Below are positions 16,154 to 25,238 of a stretch of DNA of 52,912 nt, one piece after another. A model generated the notes under the pieces. It had not been told where the DNA came from. It did not search any database and saw only the letters and a list, made by a program, of their open reading frames with translations. The stretch spans positions 1 to 52,912 of the forward strand of contig CAZDLO010000014.1 of the NCBI GenBank assembly GCA_964506325.1, given 5' to 3'. The translations under genes were made by a program, and so were the position numbers. How positions within the stretch are numbered: the stretch's first letter is position 1; each line of letters begins with the position of its first letter. The DNA is from CAINVV01 sp964506325. Its GTDB lineage: Bacteria; Bacteroidota; Bacteroidia; Bacteroidales; Prolixibacteraceae.

Positions 16154-17497
16154 TTATCTCAATTTGCTTCCCTTGACAGCGAAAAAGAAAATGTACAGGT
16201 AGCAAAGTGCAGGGACGATGAATGCCACTGAATAACCCGAAAGGTCAGCAATTTTGCCCATGATAAGCGGAACAACTGCACCGCCGCAAATTAAGGTGTT
16301 GATGATACCTGAAGCTGTTGAAAGTTCACCCTGATCCAGGTCTTTTACCGCAAGGGTAAAGATATTCGGGAACATGATTGAGTTGAACATTCCGATAGAT
16401 ACGATTGTCCAGAGAGCAACCGGACCTGTAGTATAGGAAGAAATCAGTGCGAGTGAACCTGCTATCAAAGCGAAGGTTGCCAGGGAACGGCTTGCTTTGC
16501 CCTGACCGAGTTGCATCAGGAAGAAATTGGCGCATGCAATGATGGTAAAGGTACCGCCGATTTTCCAGTCCCATCCGGTAACGAAGGATCCTGAAACGAA
16601 AGCAAGAACAAGGACGATTCCGAAATACAGGTATTTGGCGGAGGCATCCTTGATATTTGAAAGCATGATGGAGCCGAAAAGCCTTCCAATCATGGCACCA
16701 CCCCAGTAGATCGCTGCGTATTTGGCAGCAACATCGTCTGTAAGGGTTGCATCGCCTGATTTAAGGTAGTTCACCAGCAAGGCTGCAATACCAACTTCTG
16801 CACCAACATAAAAGAAGATTCCGAGAGCTCCGAGTAAGACGTGGGGGTATTTCCATACACTTTTTCCTCCCTGTGCCGAACCGGCAATTTCAGGAAGTTT
16901 CATGCTGTAAAGTGCCAGGGCGATAATAAGAACGATGGCTCCCATAAATAGGAACGGCATCTGAACGGTTTTGGCAGAGGCAGCAGCATCCAGCATTTCA
17001 CCGGTACCTTTGAAGATAACAACTGAAATAAGCCAGGGAGCAATCATGGTTGCAATAGAGTTCAATGCCTGGACCAGGTTGAGCCTGCCTGAAGCGGATT
17101 CTTCCGAACCGAGTGCTGCAGCATAGGGGTTGGCAGCAGTTTGCAGGAAAACAACTCCGGCGGCCAAAACAAAAGTAGCCGTCAGGAATAGAGGGAAACT
17201 GGGAATTGAAGCAGCCGGGTAAAACAGGAAACTGCCCAGGGCCATCAGCATGAGTCCGGAGATTACGGCCATTTTGTAACCGATTTTACGGATGATCAAA
17301 CCGCTTGGGATGGAGAGAATCGGATAAGTGAAGAAAAAAGCACCCGTAAGTAATTGTGCTTCGAATTCGGATAAAAGGAAGATGCCTTTAACCTTGGCGC
17401 TGAGTGTGATGATAAAGGTAGTCGCAAAGCCGAAAATAAAGAAAATAGCGGCGATGAAGATCATACCTAGCTGGTAGTTTGTCTGCTTCTGTTCCAT
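16154..17497 (-). CDS. MFS sugar permease, FucP family
   Basis: A 447-aa inner-membrane proton symporter with about 12 hydrophobic helices. The N-terminal segment IFFIFGFATTFIITL, then FLLSEFEAQLLTGAFFFTY, is typical of fucose/glucose/galactose permeases. LQTAANPYAAALG contains the conserved helix 4 QTAANPY motif of FucP relatives. The downstream ROK kinase points to a hexose such as glucose or galactose as substrate, but specificity cannot be read. The region upstream holds one copy of the dispersed leader element. Confidence 0.88.
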   Translation of the reverse strand: MEQKQTNYQLGMIFIAAIFFIFGFATTFIITLSAKVKGIFLLSEFEAQLLTGAFFFTYPILSIPSGLIIRKIGYKMAVISGLMLMALGSFLFYPAASIPSFPLFLTATFVLAAGVVFLQTAANPYAAALGSEESASGRLNLVQALNSIATMIAPWLISVVIFKGTGEMLDAAASAKTVQMPFLFMGAIVLIIALALYSMKLPEIAGSAQGGKSVWKYPHVLLGALGIFFYVGAEVGIAALLVNYLKSGDATLTDDVAAKYAAIYWGGAMIGRLFGSIMLSNIKDASAKYLYFGIVLVLAFVSGSFVTGWDWKIGGTFTIIACANFFLMQLGQGKASRSLATFALIAGSLALISSYTTGPVALWTIVSIGMFNSIMFPNIFTLAVKDLDQGELSTASGIINTLICGGAVVPLIMGKIADLSGYSVAFIVPALCYLYIFFFAVKGSKLR

Positions 17498-17571
17498 TGA
17501 TTTAGTTGTTTGTGTTTATTAATTTGGTTGCGTGATTCATTGGTTTGCATTTTTTTTCAATTGCCCAATGA

Positions 17572-17605
17572 AATACCCACATCATCATTATCGGTTTGTC
17601 CCGAC
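17572..17605. repeat. Copy 2 (partial) of the dispersed leader element
   Basis: AATACC plus the following CATTATCGGTTTGTCCCGAC resembles 31407-31440 with about eight mismatches in 34 positions. It lies ~75 bases upstream of the FucP-like permease start, in the 209-base divergent region with the aldo/keto reductase. The upstream gaagttcagc half is not clear in this copy. Confidence 0.4.
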
Positions 17606-17706
17606 CTGTCCGAATGGCTATTTCAGGATAATCTGCCAAACAAATATAAAAATTAATTTAACAGCACCAATTTTGCTAATTTTACTGTCCTTCAAAACCC
17701 TGTAAT

Positions 17707-18699
17707 ATGAACTATACTGCATCTCCCGAACGTTACGAAAACCGTTGTGAATACCGGCGCTGCGGCCGCAGCGGATTAAGGCTCCCGGTAATATCCCTGG
17801 GCTTATGGCACAATTTTGGTGGAGTCGACAATTTTGAGACAGGCAGAAGCATGCTGAGGTATGCCTTCGACCATGGTATCACCCATTTTGACCTGGCCAA
17901 CAATTACGGTCCTCCACCCGGATCTGCGGAAGAAAACTTTGGAATGATCTATCAGAAGGATTTCAAACCTTACCGGGATGAGCTGATCCTCTCCACCAAG
18001 GCGGGCTACCTGATGTGGCCAGGACCTTACGGCGAGTGGGGTTCACGCAAATATTTGCTGTCCAGCCTTGATCAGAGCCTGAAACGGATGCAGGTGGATT
18101 ATGTGGATATTTTTTATTCCCATCGCCCGGATCCTGATACACCGCTGGAGGAGACCATGATGGCACTCGACCAGGCAGTGCGTTCGGGCAAGGCACTGTA
18201 TGCCGGCATCTCAAATTATCCGGCTGAACTTACCCGGGAGGCTGCTGCTATCCTGCGTAGCCTGGGAACTCCCTGCCTGATTCACCAGCCCAAATATTCC
18301 ATGATGGAGCGATGGGTGGAAAACGGCTTACTGGATTCAGCCGAAAAAGAGGGTATCGGGGTAATAGCCTTTTCTCCCCTTGCCCAGGGCCTGCTGACAG
18401 ACAGGTATCTTATAAATATCCCTGAAGGCTCCAGGGCCTCCAAAGAATGGGGATACCTGAGGCCCGAACAGGTAGCTCCTGCCGTTGAAAAGGCCCGTGC
18501 CTTAAACATCCTGGCAATTCAGCGTGGACAGACTCTGGCGCAGATGGCCATTGCCTGGTTGCTCAAAGACCAGCGGGTAACCTCGGTATTGATCGGTGCA
18601 AGCTCTGTCGGACAGCTGAGCGATAACCTTAAGGTACAGGAAAACCTGGGTTTCACGATAGACGAGCTGCGTGAGATTGAAAGGATACTTAAGGTATAA
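17707..18699 (+). CDS. Aldo/keto reductase, YghZ (L-glyceraldehyde 3-phosphate reductase) type
   Basis: NADPH-dependent reductase of 330 aa with a TIM-barrel fold. The catalytic tetrad is visible as D62, Y67 (FDLANNYGPPPGSAEENFG), K98 (LSTKAGY) and H139 (YSHRPDP). The long loop GPYGEWGSRKYLLSSLDQS is characteristic of the YghZ/potassium-channel-beta-like branch. The likely role is detoxifying or reducing small aldehydes such as L-glyceraldehyde 3-phosphate or methylglyoxal. It is divergent from the FucP permease and 185 bases ahead of the AEC transporter, so co-regulation is uncertain. Confidence 0.9.
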   Translation: MNYTASPERYENRCEYRRCGRSGLRLPVISLGLWHNFGGVDNFETGRSMLRYAFDHGITHFDLANNYGPPPGSAEENFGMIYQKDFKPYRDELILSTKAGYLMWPGPYGEWGSRKYLLSSLDQSLKRMQVDYVDIFYSHRPDPDTPLEETMMALDQAVRSGKALYAGISNYPAELTREAAAILRSLGTPCLIHQPKYSMMERWVENGLLDSAEKEGIGVIAFSPLAQGLLTDRYLINIPEGSRASKEWGYLRPEQVAPAVEKARALNILAIQRGQTLAQMAIAWLLKDQRVTSVLIGASSVGQLSDNLKVQENLGFTIDELREIERILKV

Positions 18700-18884
18700 A
18701 TCTTGGGTAGTCCCAAAATTCCTTGAGTTGATTTCCGATTCCAGGAGGATTGAGGCACTGAAAAGGAGACAAATGCAATCGCCGCGAGTGTCTTTGCTCT
18801 CAAAAAATGTTTCAGGGAAAGAAAAAAGAACCAAATAAATCGGGTTAATCAGAAAGCAGACCAAAATCGCAAATTCAAAAATTT

Positions 18885-19814
18885 ATGTCTTCCTTTTTTC
18901 TTGCCCTCCAAACCATCCTGCCCCTTTTCCTGATCATATTTGCAGGAATCGTGATGATCCGCCTTAAAGCTGCCACGGTAGCCTGGGTGGATACGCTGAA
19001 CAGGTTTGCGCTCAGGATTGGTTTCCCGGCCCTTATTTTTTCTGCCCTCGCAAAAATGGACATCAGTTTTGCGGAGAATTCGACCCTGATCCTCACAAAC
19101 TCTGTTTACCTGGTCTGCTGTATGCTCCTGGCATTTCCCCTTGCGGCAATTTTCAAAACAAGCGTCAAGACAAAGCAGACCCTGATACTGGCACTGGCCT
19201 TCGGTAACATTACCTACCTTGGTATACCGGTGATGCTGAATTCAATGGGGGATGAGGCAATGGGACCGGCCGTCATCCTTACTTCTGTCTACCTTGTCTG
19301 GATGTTCTCCCTTGCCCTGGTACTGATTGAAGTTGCAGGTGAAGGCAAACTGCATCTGAAAGTCCTGGTTGTTAAATTGTTTACCAATCCATTGCTGATA
19401 GCTGTCATACTGGGAGTACTTGCCTCCGGCTTGAAGCTGGCTCTTCCCGGCAGCCTGATGAAAGCCCTGGATATCATTGCACAGTCTGTCACTGCAGTTG
19501 TGCTGCTTTCGCTCGGGATATTTATGGGCTCCCAGAAGATAGGCACTCTCCGTGAATGGGTTCCGGTGACCGCTCTTTCCATCCTGATCATGGTAATTCT
19601 TCCCGGGATCTTCTTCCTGTGCCTGAAAAGTACTACCCTTACAGGTATCCCGTTACGGTGTTCGGTACTGGACGCGGCAATGCCAATGGGATTAACTGCT
19701 TATGCCCTGACTGAACAGTATGGACTTAATGCCAGACTGGCAAGCCGCCTGGTGGTGCTGTCGACTTTCCTGTCGCTGTTTACTTTACCGGTCTGGATTG
19801 CCCTGACAGCCTGA
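18885..19814 (+). CDS. AEC (auxin efflux carrier) family transporter
   Basis: A 309-aa inner-membrane protein with about ten hydrophobic helices in two five-helix halves. N-terminal ILPLFLIIFAGIVMIRLK and the later LGIPVMLNSMGDEA, with C-terminal DAAMPMGLTAYALTEQYG, fit the AEC/BASS-like fold. Bacterial members move organic acids such as malate or malonate. The substrate is unknown. It ends seven bases before the convergent small gene. Confidence 0.85.
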   Translation: MSSFFLALQTILPLFLIIFAGIVMIRLKAATVAWVDTLNRFALRIGFPALIFSALAKMDISFAENSTLILTNSVYLVCCMLLAFPLAAIFKTSVKTKQTLILALAFGNITYLGIPVMLNSMGDEAMGPAVILTSVYLVWMFSLALVLIEVAGEGKLHLKVLVVKLFTNPLLIAVILGVLASGLKLALPGSLMKALDIIAQSVTAVVLLSLGIFMGSQKIGTLREWVPVTALSILIMVILPGIFFLCLKSTTLTGIPLRCSVLDAAMPMGLTAYALTEQYGLNARLASRLVVLSTFLSLFTLPVWIALTA

Positions 19815-19821
19815 TGCACTA

Positions 19822-20151
19822 TTATTCCAAAACCCTTCTGAAATAGCGGATTGCACAATCCTGCAGCACTTTATTCTTGCGCTCTTCCGGTATGGACGGG
19901 GCCAGGGTCTTCTGCCTGAAAACCGGCCAGCCCTCTCCGTCGGTACCCGTTTTTTCTACAAGCCCCATCTCCTGGTAAAGGGTACAACTGCCGAGGTTGA
20001 TCAGGCTCATTTTCTCTTCCTTGGTGAATGGCTGAAAAACCATCCCGCGTTCTCTTATCCCAACAAGAAAAAGTACCCCGTTCAAATCTATATCTATATT
20101 GAACTGTTTGCCAAGGTGCAGGCACAGTTCATTCCAGTTTGCAAATGTCAT
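19822..20151 (-). CDS. Small conserved hypothetical protein
   Basis: I prefer the ATG at 20151 (110 aa, MTFANWNELCLHLG), because the 22 residues upstream look non-coding. The protein is soluble, with FNIDIDLNGVLFLVGIRERG, then an acidic/basic helix (FTKEEKMSLINLGSCTLYQEMGL) and a basic C-terminus (CAIRYFRRVLE). I recall similar short proteins in many Bacteroidota but no function. It is transcribed away from asnS, with ~250 bases between the starts. Confidence 0.65.
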   Translation of the reverse strand: MTFANWNELCLHLGKQFNIDIDLNGVLFLVGIRERGMVFQPFTKEEKMSLINLGSCTLYQEMGLVEKTGTDGEGWPVFRQKTLAPSIPEERKNKVLQDCAIRYFRRVLE

Positions 20152-20342
20152 AACAAAATTTTTGGCAAAGTTAGATGAAAAAAGTGAGGCAGGTGCCTGT
20201 ACGCGGCACAATATCATGCAAGTGCCGACCGGTTTTGTGCCTGAAAGAGTTTACCCGGGGAAGCGGAAGGCAGAATTCTGACCAATTCCTTTTTATCGCC
20301 ATTGATTTTGCGGCCGGAGGTACGAAAAGAGTTCAAAAAGTG

Positions 20343-20350
20343 TAATTTTG
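20343..20350 (+). promoter_or_regulatory. Possible -7 element of the asnS promoter
   Basis: TAATTTTG matches the Bacteroidota TAnnTTTG consensus exactly and lies 57 bases before the asnS ATG. A well-placed -33 TTTG is not visible, so confidence is low. Confidence 0.3.
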
Positions 20351-20407
20351 TGACTGGTATTTATTTTAAACCAGTTTACTCACATTTTCACCGCAAAGGA
20401 TAATAAA

Positions 20408-21847
20408 ATGGGAAAAGTTCAGATTGCAGAGATATTGAAAACAGGCCAGGTTGGTGCCGGAATAACAGTCAGGGGATGGGTCCGTACACGCCGCGGAAGT
20501 AAAAACGTCAATTTTATCGCCTTGAATGACGGATCTACCATTCACAACCTGCAGGTCGTAGCAGAAGTCGAAATCTTTGGTGAGGAGTTTTTCAAAAATA
20601 TCAACACCGGTGCTGCAATAGGCGTTACCGGTAAGCTCGTGGCATCCTCAGGTTCTGGACAGGCTGTGGAATTGCAGGCTGAAAAGATTGAGATCATTGG
20701 ACTGTCCGACCCGGATAAATACCCGATTCAGCCCAAGCGTCACACGCTGGAGTTTCTGCGTGAGATGGCCCATCTCCGGCCACGGACTGCCACCTTCAGC
20801 GCCGTTTTCAGAATCAGGCATTCCATGATCTTTGCCATTCATTCCTTCTTTCATGAACGCGGATTCTTCAATATCCATACTCCGATCATCACAAGTTCAG
20901 ATGCTGAGGGCGCTGGAGAAATGTTCCGGGTGACTACCCTGCCTCCGGCCAATGCTCCTGTGAACGAGGAAGGGGAGATTGATTTCACGCAGGATTTCTT
21001 TGGTAAATCTGCCAATCTTACTGTCTCGGGTCAGCTCGAAGGCGAGCTTTTTGCCATGGCCCTGTCAAAAATCTATACATTCGGTCCAACTTTCCGGGCC
21101 GAGAATTCAAATACTTCCCGTCACCTTGCCGAATTCTGGATGATTGAGCCGGAGGTTGCCTTCTGCGACCTGAACGACAACATGGACCTGGCGGAGGAGT
21201 TTCTCAAATATCTTATCAGGTATGCACTGGAGCATTGCATGGACGACCTTCTTTTCCTAAGCAACAGGCTTACCGAAGAGGAGAAGAACAAACCTGTTGA
21301 ACAACGTTCCATGGAACTGATCGAAAAGCTGAGATTCGTGGCTGACAACGACTTTGTCAGGTTAACCTATACGGAGGCCATCGAGATACTAAAAAATTCA
21401 AAACCCAATAAGAAAGGGAAGTTCCAGTATCCTGTCGGAGGTTATGGCACTGATCTGCAGAGCGAACACGAACGTTACCTGGTGGAGCAGGAGTTCAAAA
21501 AACCTGTCATCCTGACCAACTATCCAAAGGAGATCAAGGCATTTTACATGCGGCTGGACGACAACGGTAAAACTGTTGCTGCCATGGATGTACTTTTCCC
21601 GCAGATCGGTGAGATTATCGGGGGTTCCCAACGTGAGGAAAGGCTTGAAGTCCTGGAGCAAAGAATGGATGAGATGCATATCCCGAAAAAGGACCTGGAA
21701 TGGTACCTGGATACCCGGCGCTTCGGAGGTTGCCCTCATGCCGGGTTTGGACTTGGTTTTGAAAGGCTGATGCTTTTTGTGACCGGCATGGGCAATATAC
21801 GTGATGTGATTCCTTTTGCGAGGACCCCAAAAAATTGCGAGTTTTAA
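20408..21847 (+). CDS. asnS: Asparaginyl-tRNA synthetase
   Basis: Class IIb synthetase that charges tRNA-Asn in the cytoplasm. The 479 aa comprise an OB-fold anticodon-binding domain (residues ~15-110, GWVRTRRGSKNVNFIALNDG) and a class II catalytic core. Motif 2 is in FRAENSNTSRHLAEFWMIEPE-like sequence (~222-242), and motif 3 is GFGLGFERLMLF near residue 450. The family-specific C-terminus NIRDVIPFARTP is intact. rpoN follows at once: its chosen start is 10 bases past the asnS stop, so the two are probably co-transcribed. Confidence 0.97.
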   Translation: MGKVQIAEILKTGQVGAGITVRGWVRTRRGSKNVNFIALNDGSTIHNLQVVAEVEIFGEEFFKNINTGAAIGVTGKLVASSGSGQAVELQAEKIEIIGLSDPDKYPIQPKRHTLEFLREMAHLRPRTATFSAVFRIRHSMIFAIHSFFHERGFFNIHTPIITSSDAEGAGEMFRVTTLPPANAPVNEEGEIDFTQDFFGKSANLTVSGQLEGELFAMALSKIYTFGPTFRAENSNTSRHLAEFWMIEPEVAFCDLNDNMDLAEEFLKYLIRYALEHCMDDLLFLSNRLTEEEKNKPVEQRSMELIEKLRFVADNDFVRLTYTEAIEILKNSKPNKKGKFQYPVGGYGTDLQSEHERYLVEQEFKKPVILTNYPKEIKAFYMRLDDNGKTVAAMDVLFPQIGEIIGGSQREERLEVLEQRMDEMHIPKKDLEWYLDTRRFGGCPHAGFGLGFERLMLFVTGMGNIRDVIPFARTPKNCEF

Positions 21848-21857
21848 TTCCTTCAAT

Positions 21858-23315
21858 ATGCAACATCTCTCCCTTCAGCAAAGGTTGCTGCAGAAGCTTT
21901 CTCCACAACAGATTCAGGTAATCAAGTTGTTGGAGTTGCCTATGCTTCAATTGGAGCAAAGGATAAAGAAGGAGCTGGAAGAGAACCCCGTACTGGAACT
22001 GGAGGACAATGAGTTTGGTACCGGGGAGGAGGAAATAAACAGTGAATTAGCAGCCAAAGAGGACAAGGACAATGAGGAGTTTTCGGTGGACGATTACCTC
22101 ACCGAAGAAGATTATCCCTCCTACCGTTATGAATCAAACAACTATTCAAAGGATGACAAGAGCCTCGACATTCCCTATTCTGAGTCAGCTTCTTTTCACG
22201 AATATCTCCAGGAGCAGGTTGTAATGCTCATGCTGGGTGAAGAGGATTCGATCCTGGCTGAGCAGGTCATCGGAAACATAGATGAAGACGGGTACCTTCG
22301 CCGCGAACTGGATGCTATAGTGGATGATGTGGCTTTCGCCAGGAATATTTTAACCGACGAAAAAAAACTGTCAGCAATCCTGAAAATTATACAGGAACTT
22401 GATCCCCCCGGCGTTGGTGCCAGGGACCTGAGGGAATGCCTGATGATCCAGCTATCCAGGAAAGAGAAGACGAGGGAGGAGATTGTTCTGGCCTGGAGGA
22501 TCCTGAATGAAATGTTTGAAGAATTTACAAAAAAACACTTCGAGAAAATACAACGGAAATTCAACGTCGACGAGGATCAGCTTAGAGATGCACTGGATGA
22601 GATTCTCCGCCTAAATCCCAAACCAGGAAGTTCCTTCAGCAACACTATCAACAGGAGCAACCAAACCATTATCCCCGATTTTATCCTTGAAATTGTGAAT
22701 GACGAAATGGTCCTCAGCCTCAATCAGCGCAATGTTCCCGAACTCAATATCAGCAACTATTATGTGAACATGCTGAAAAGTTTCAGGGATACCGGCAAGG
22801 GAATGTCCAGCGACCAGAAGGATGCGCTGGTCTTTGTCAAACAAAAGATTGACTCTGCCAAATGGTTTATCGATGCCATAAAACAGAGGCAGGAAACCCT
22901 TATGCTGGTGATGAATTCCTTGCTTCAGTTTCAAAGGGAATTTTTCGCAGAAGGAGATGAAACGCGATTAAAGCCTATGATACTTAAGGATATCGCTGAT
23001 ATGACCGGCCTCGATATATCCACCATATCACGTGTTTCCAACAGCAAATACATCCAGACCCACTTCGGTATTTATTCGCTGAAATACTTTTTTTCAGAAT
23101 CCATGCAAAAAGAGGATGGGGAAGAGGTTTCGACCCGTGAAATAAAATCGATCCTGAAGGATTGCATAGGCAATGAGAATAAACACAAACCTGTCACCGA
23201 CGATGAACTTGCCGGTATTCTGAAAGACAAAGGGTACAATATCGCCAGGCGTACTGTCGCCAAATACAGGGAACAGCTCGACATTCCCGTAGCCAGGATG
23301 CGCAAGGAACTGTGA
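21858..23315 (+). CDS. rpoN: RNA polymerase sigma-54 factor
   Basis: Directs RNA polymerase to -24/-12 promoters that need AAA+ activators. I start at 21858 (MQHLSLQQRLLQKLSPQQ, 485 aa), because the Gln-rich region I begins there; an earlier ATG at 21816 overlaps asnS. Region I (residues 1-45) carries the LLELPMLQLEQRIKKEL pattern. An acidic region II follows (~50-100, GEEEINSELAAKEDKDNEE). The core-binding and DNA-binding domains end with the RpoN box ARRTVAKYRE near residue 465. No sigma-54 activator gene is in this window. Confidence 0.97.
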   Translation: MQHLSLQQRLLQKLSPQQIQVIKLLELPMLQLEQRIKKELEENPVLELEDNEFGTGEEEINSELAAKEDKDNEEFSVDDYLTEEDYPSYRYESNNYSKDDKSLDIPYSESASFHEYLQEQVVMLMLGEEDSILAEQVIGNIDEDGYLRRELDAIVDDVAFARNILTDEKKLSAILKIIQELDPPGVGARDLRECLMIQLSRKEKTREEIVLAWRILNEMFEEFTKKHFEKIQRKFNVDEDQLRDALDEILRLNPKPGSSFSNTINRSNQTIIPDFILEIVNDEMVLSLNQRNVPELNISNYYVNMLKSFRDTGKGMSSDQKDALVFVKQKIDSAKWFIDAIKQRQETLMLVMNSLLQFQREFFAEGDETRLKPMILKDIADMTGLDISTISRVSNSKYIQTHFGIYSLKYFFSESMQKEDGEEVSTREIKSILKDCIGNENKHKPVTDDELAGILKDKGYNIARRTVAKYREQLDIPVARMRKEL

Positions 23316-23426
23316 TGATTCCAGTTCCTGTTTTTACCATTCTCCATTCCTGATTTACCCAAAGCAAAACCGATTCATCCAAGACTATATTCTTTGAATA
23401 GTTACTGATTTTCAGTAAAATAGCCC

Positions 23427-23471
23427 AAATCCTATTATTAAAAGTAAGTTTTACTTTTAATAATAGGATTT
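23427..23471 (+). repeat. Perfect AT-rich 21-bp hairpin between rpoN and the sodium/sugar symporter
   Basis: Arms 23427-23447 and 23451-23471 are exact reverse complements (AAATCCTATTATTAAAAGTAA) with a 3-base loop GTT. It follows rpoN by 111 bases and precedes the symporter by 59. The stem is AT-rich and not followed by its own U-tract, so it is not a standard intrinsic terminator. It may act as a bidirectional terminator, cruciform or operator. Confidence 0.7.
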
Positions 23472-23530
23472 GTTGAATTTATGCTAAATTTATACTGTCA
23501 CACTATCCTCTAAACTTCATTGAAAAAATT

Positions 23531-25165
23531 ATGGCAGCACTCGACTGGTTCATCGTGGTTCTATTTCTGTTATGCCTGGTAGGTATCGTTATCTGGGTGG
23601 TCAAACACAAAACGGATGATACAAGTGATTACTTTCTGTCAGGAAGGAGCGAAACCTGGCTTGCGGTAGGTGCTGCCATATTTGCAGCAAACATCGGATC
23701 AGAACACCTGGTAGGTTTGGCAGGAGCAGGAGCCGAAAGTGGTATGGCCATGGCACACTGGGAGATGCAGGGCTGGATGATACTGATTCTGGGTTGGGTG
23801 TTTGTCCCGTTTTATGCCCATAGCAAAGTCTTTACCATGCCCGAATTTCTGCTGAAGCGTTACAACAAAAACACAAGTTCGACATTATCCATCATTACCC
23901 TTATAAGCTATGTCCTGACAAAAGTTTCAGTCACTGCATTTACGGGTGGTATTTTCCTTGAATCGGTTATGGGTATCGATTTCTGGATCGGGGCAATCGG
24001 ACTTGTTTTGCTTACCGGTATTTTTACAGTTCTTGGAGGGATGAAGGGAATTATGACCATCTCTGTAGTGCAGACACCCATTCTTATCGTTGGAGCTATT
24101 ACCATATTGATTCTCGGACTCTTGAAAGTTGGCGGAGGCGGCATCCTGGACGGATGGAATGAAGTTGTCAAATATTCCGGCAACAATATGCACCTGGTAC
24201 ATGCCAAAGGAGACCCCTGGTACGACAAGTTTCCGGGGGTAGGGGTCATTTTTGGAGCAGCAATCATTGGGTTCTGGTATTGGTGTACAGATCAGCACAT
24301 TGTACAACGGACACTGGCAGCCAAAGACCTGAACAATGCCAGGAAAGGCACCATTCTTGCAGGTTTTCTGAAGATATTGCCCGTTTTCATGTTCCTGATT
24401 CCTGGGATGATAGCGGCTGCACTTAAAGCAAAAGGGGTTGCTGGCTTTGATTTCGACACCAACGACAAGGCCTACGGAAGCATGGTAACGAACCTGTTGC
24501 CAATCGGGGTGAAAGGAATTGTTGTGGTAGGTTTTATCGCTGCGCTGATGACCTCCCTTGCCGCACATTTCAATTCGTCTGCCACACTTTTTACCATAGA
24601 TTTCTATAAAAATTACAGGCCCGAAGCTTCAGAACACAAACTGGTGTGGGTAGGACGAGTGGCAACTATGACAGTCGTTTTGCTCGGCCTGATCTGGATT
24701 CCGATCATGCGCGGACTGGGAAGTGTGTTGTACGAATACCTGCAAAATGTCCAGTCCCTGATAGCTCCTGCCATCGCTGCGGTTTTCCTCCTGGGGGTCT
24801 TCAACAGGAAGATTACCCCAAAAGCGGGAGAATGGGGACTTCTGCTGGGCTTTTTCATTGGTATGTTCCGCCTGACACTGATGATCTTCAAAGGATCCTT
24901 TGGTCCGGAGAGTATTTTTACCCAGTTTTTGGGTATTAATTGGTTGATATTCTGTCTGTTCCTATTTTTCTTTACAATGGCTGCCATGGTCGTGATAAGC
25001 TTCTTTACGCCACAGGCTGGAGAGAAGCAACTCCAGGGACTCACCTATTTTTCACAGTCACCCGAACAGATTGCTGAGACCAGGAACAGCTGGAGCGGCT
25101 GGGACATATTCACCTCAGCCATTGTAGTCGCTGTATGTGTAGCCTTTTACATTTATTTCTGGTAG
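23531..25165 (+). CDS. Sodium:solute symporter (SSS family, SGLT-like)
   Basis: A 544-aa inner-membrane symporter with ~14 hydrophobic helices. The N-terminal signature DTSDYFLSGRS, then AAIFAANIGSEHLVGLAGAGAE, is typical of SGLT-type sugar transporters, and GFWYWCTDQHIVQRTLAAKD matches the SGLT core. The last helix ends at the C-terminus (VAVCVAFYIYFW). It sits 73 bases before araA on the same strand, so L-arabinose (or another pentose or galactose) with sodium is the likely substrate. It probably forms a unit with araA and perhaps araD. Confidence 0.93.
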   Translation: MAALDWFIVVLFLLCLVGIVIWVVKHKTDDTSDYFLSGRSETWLAVGAAIFAANIGSEHLVGLAGAGAESGMAMAHWEMQGWMILILGWVFVPFYAHSKVFTMPEFLLKRYNKNTSSTLSIITLISYVLTKVSVTAFTGGIFLESVMGIDFWIGAIGLVLLTGIFTVLGGMKGIMTISVVQTPILIVGAITILILGLLKVGGGGILDGWNEVVKYSGNNMHLVHAKGDPWYDKFPGVGVIFGAAIIGFWYWCTDQHIVQRTLAAKDLNNARKGTILAGFLKILPVFMFLIPGMIAAALKAKGVAGFDFDTNDKAYGSMVTNLLPIGVKGIVVVGFIAALMTSLAAHFNSSATLFTIDFYKNYRPEASEHKLVWVGRVATMTVVLLGLIWIPIMRGLGSVLYEYLQNVQSLIAPAIAAVFLLGVFNRKITPKAGEWGLLLGFFIGMFRLTLMIFKGSFGPESIFTQFLGINWLIFCLFLFFFTMAAMVVISFFTPQAGEKQLQGLTYFSQSPEQIAETRNSWSGWDIFTSAIVVAVCVAFYIYFW

Positions 25166-25175
25166 AGGGGAGGGA

Positions 25176-25199
25176 ATGTGCAAATGTGCAAGTGTGCAA
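25176..25199 (+). repeat. Three tandem 8-bp units upstream of araA
   Basis: ATGTGCAA, ATGTGCAA and GTGTGCAA follow directly on one another between the symporter stop and the araA start. They lie 40 bases before the ATG and could be slippage-prone filler or a binding site. No function is evident. Confidence 0.6.
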
Positions 25200-25238
25200 A
25201 TTGAAAACGGAGGATAAAAATATTTAATAATAGAGTTT

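Noticed and set aside
18700..18884. TTGGG-tagt-CCCAA-like hairpin after the aldo/keto reductase as a terminator
   Set aside because: Only about five pairs and no U-tract follow; too weak to annotate.
23927..24568. 213-codon open frame antisense to the sodium/sugar symporter
   Set aside because: Cys/His-rich nonsense product opposite a well-conserved transporter.
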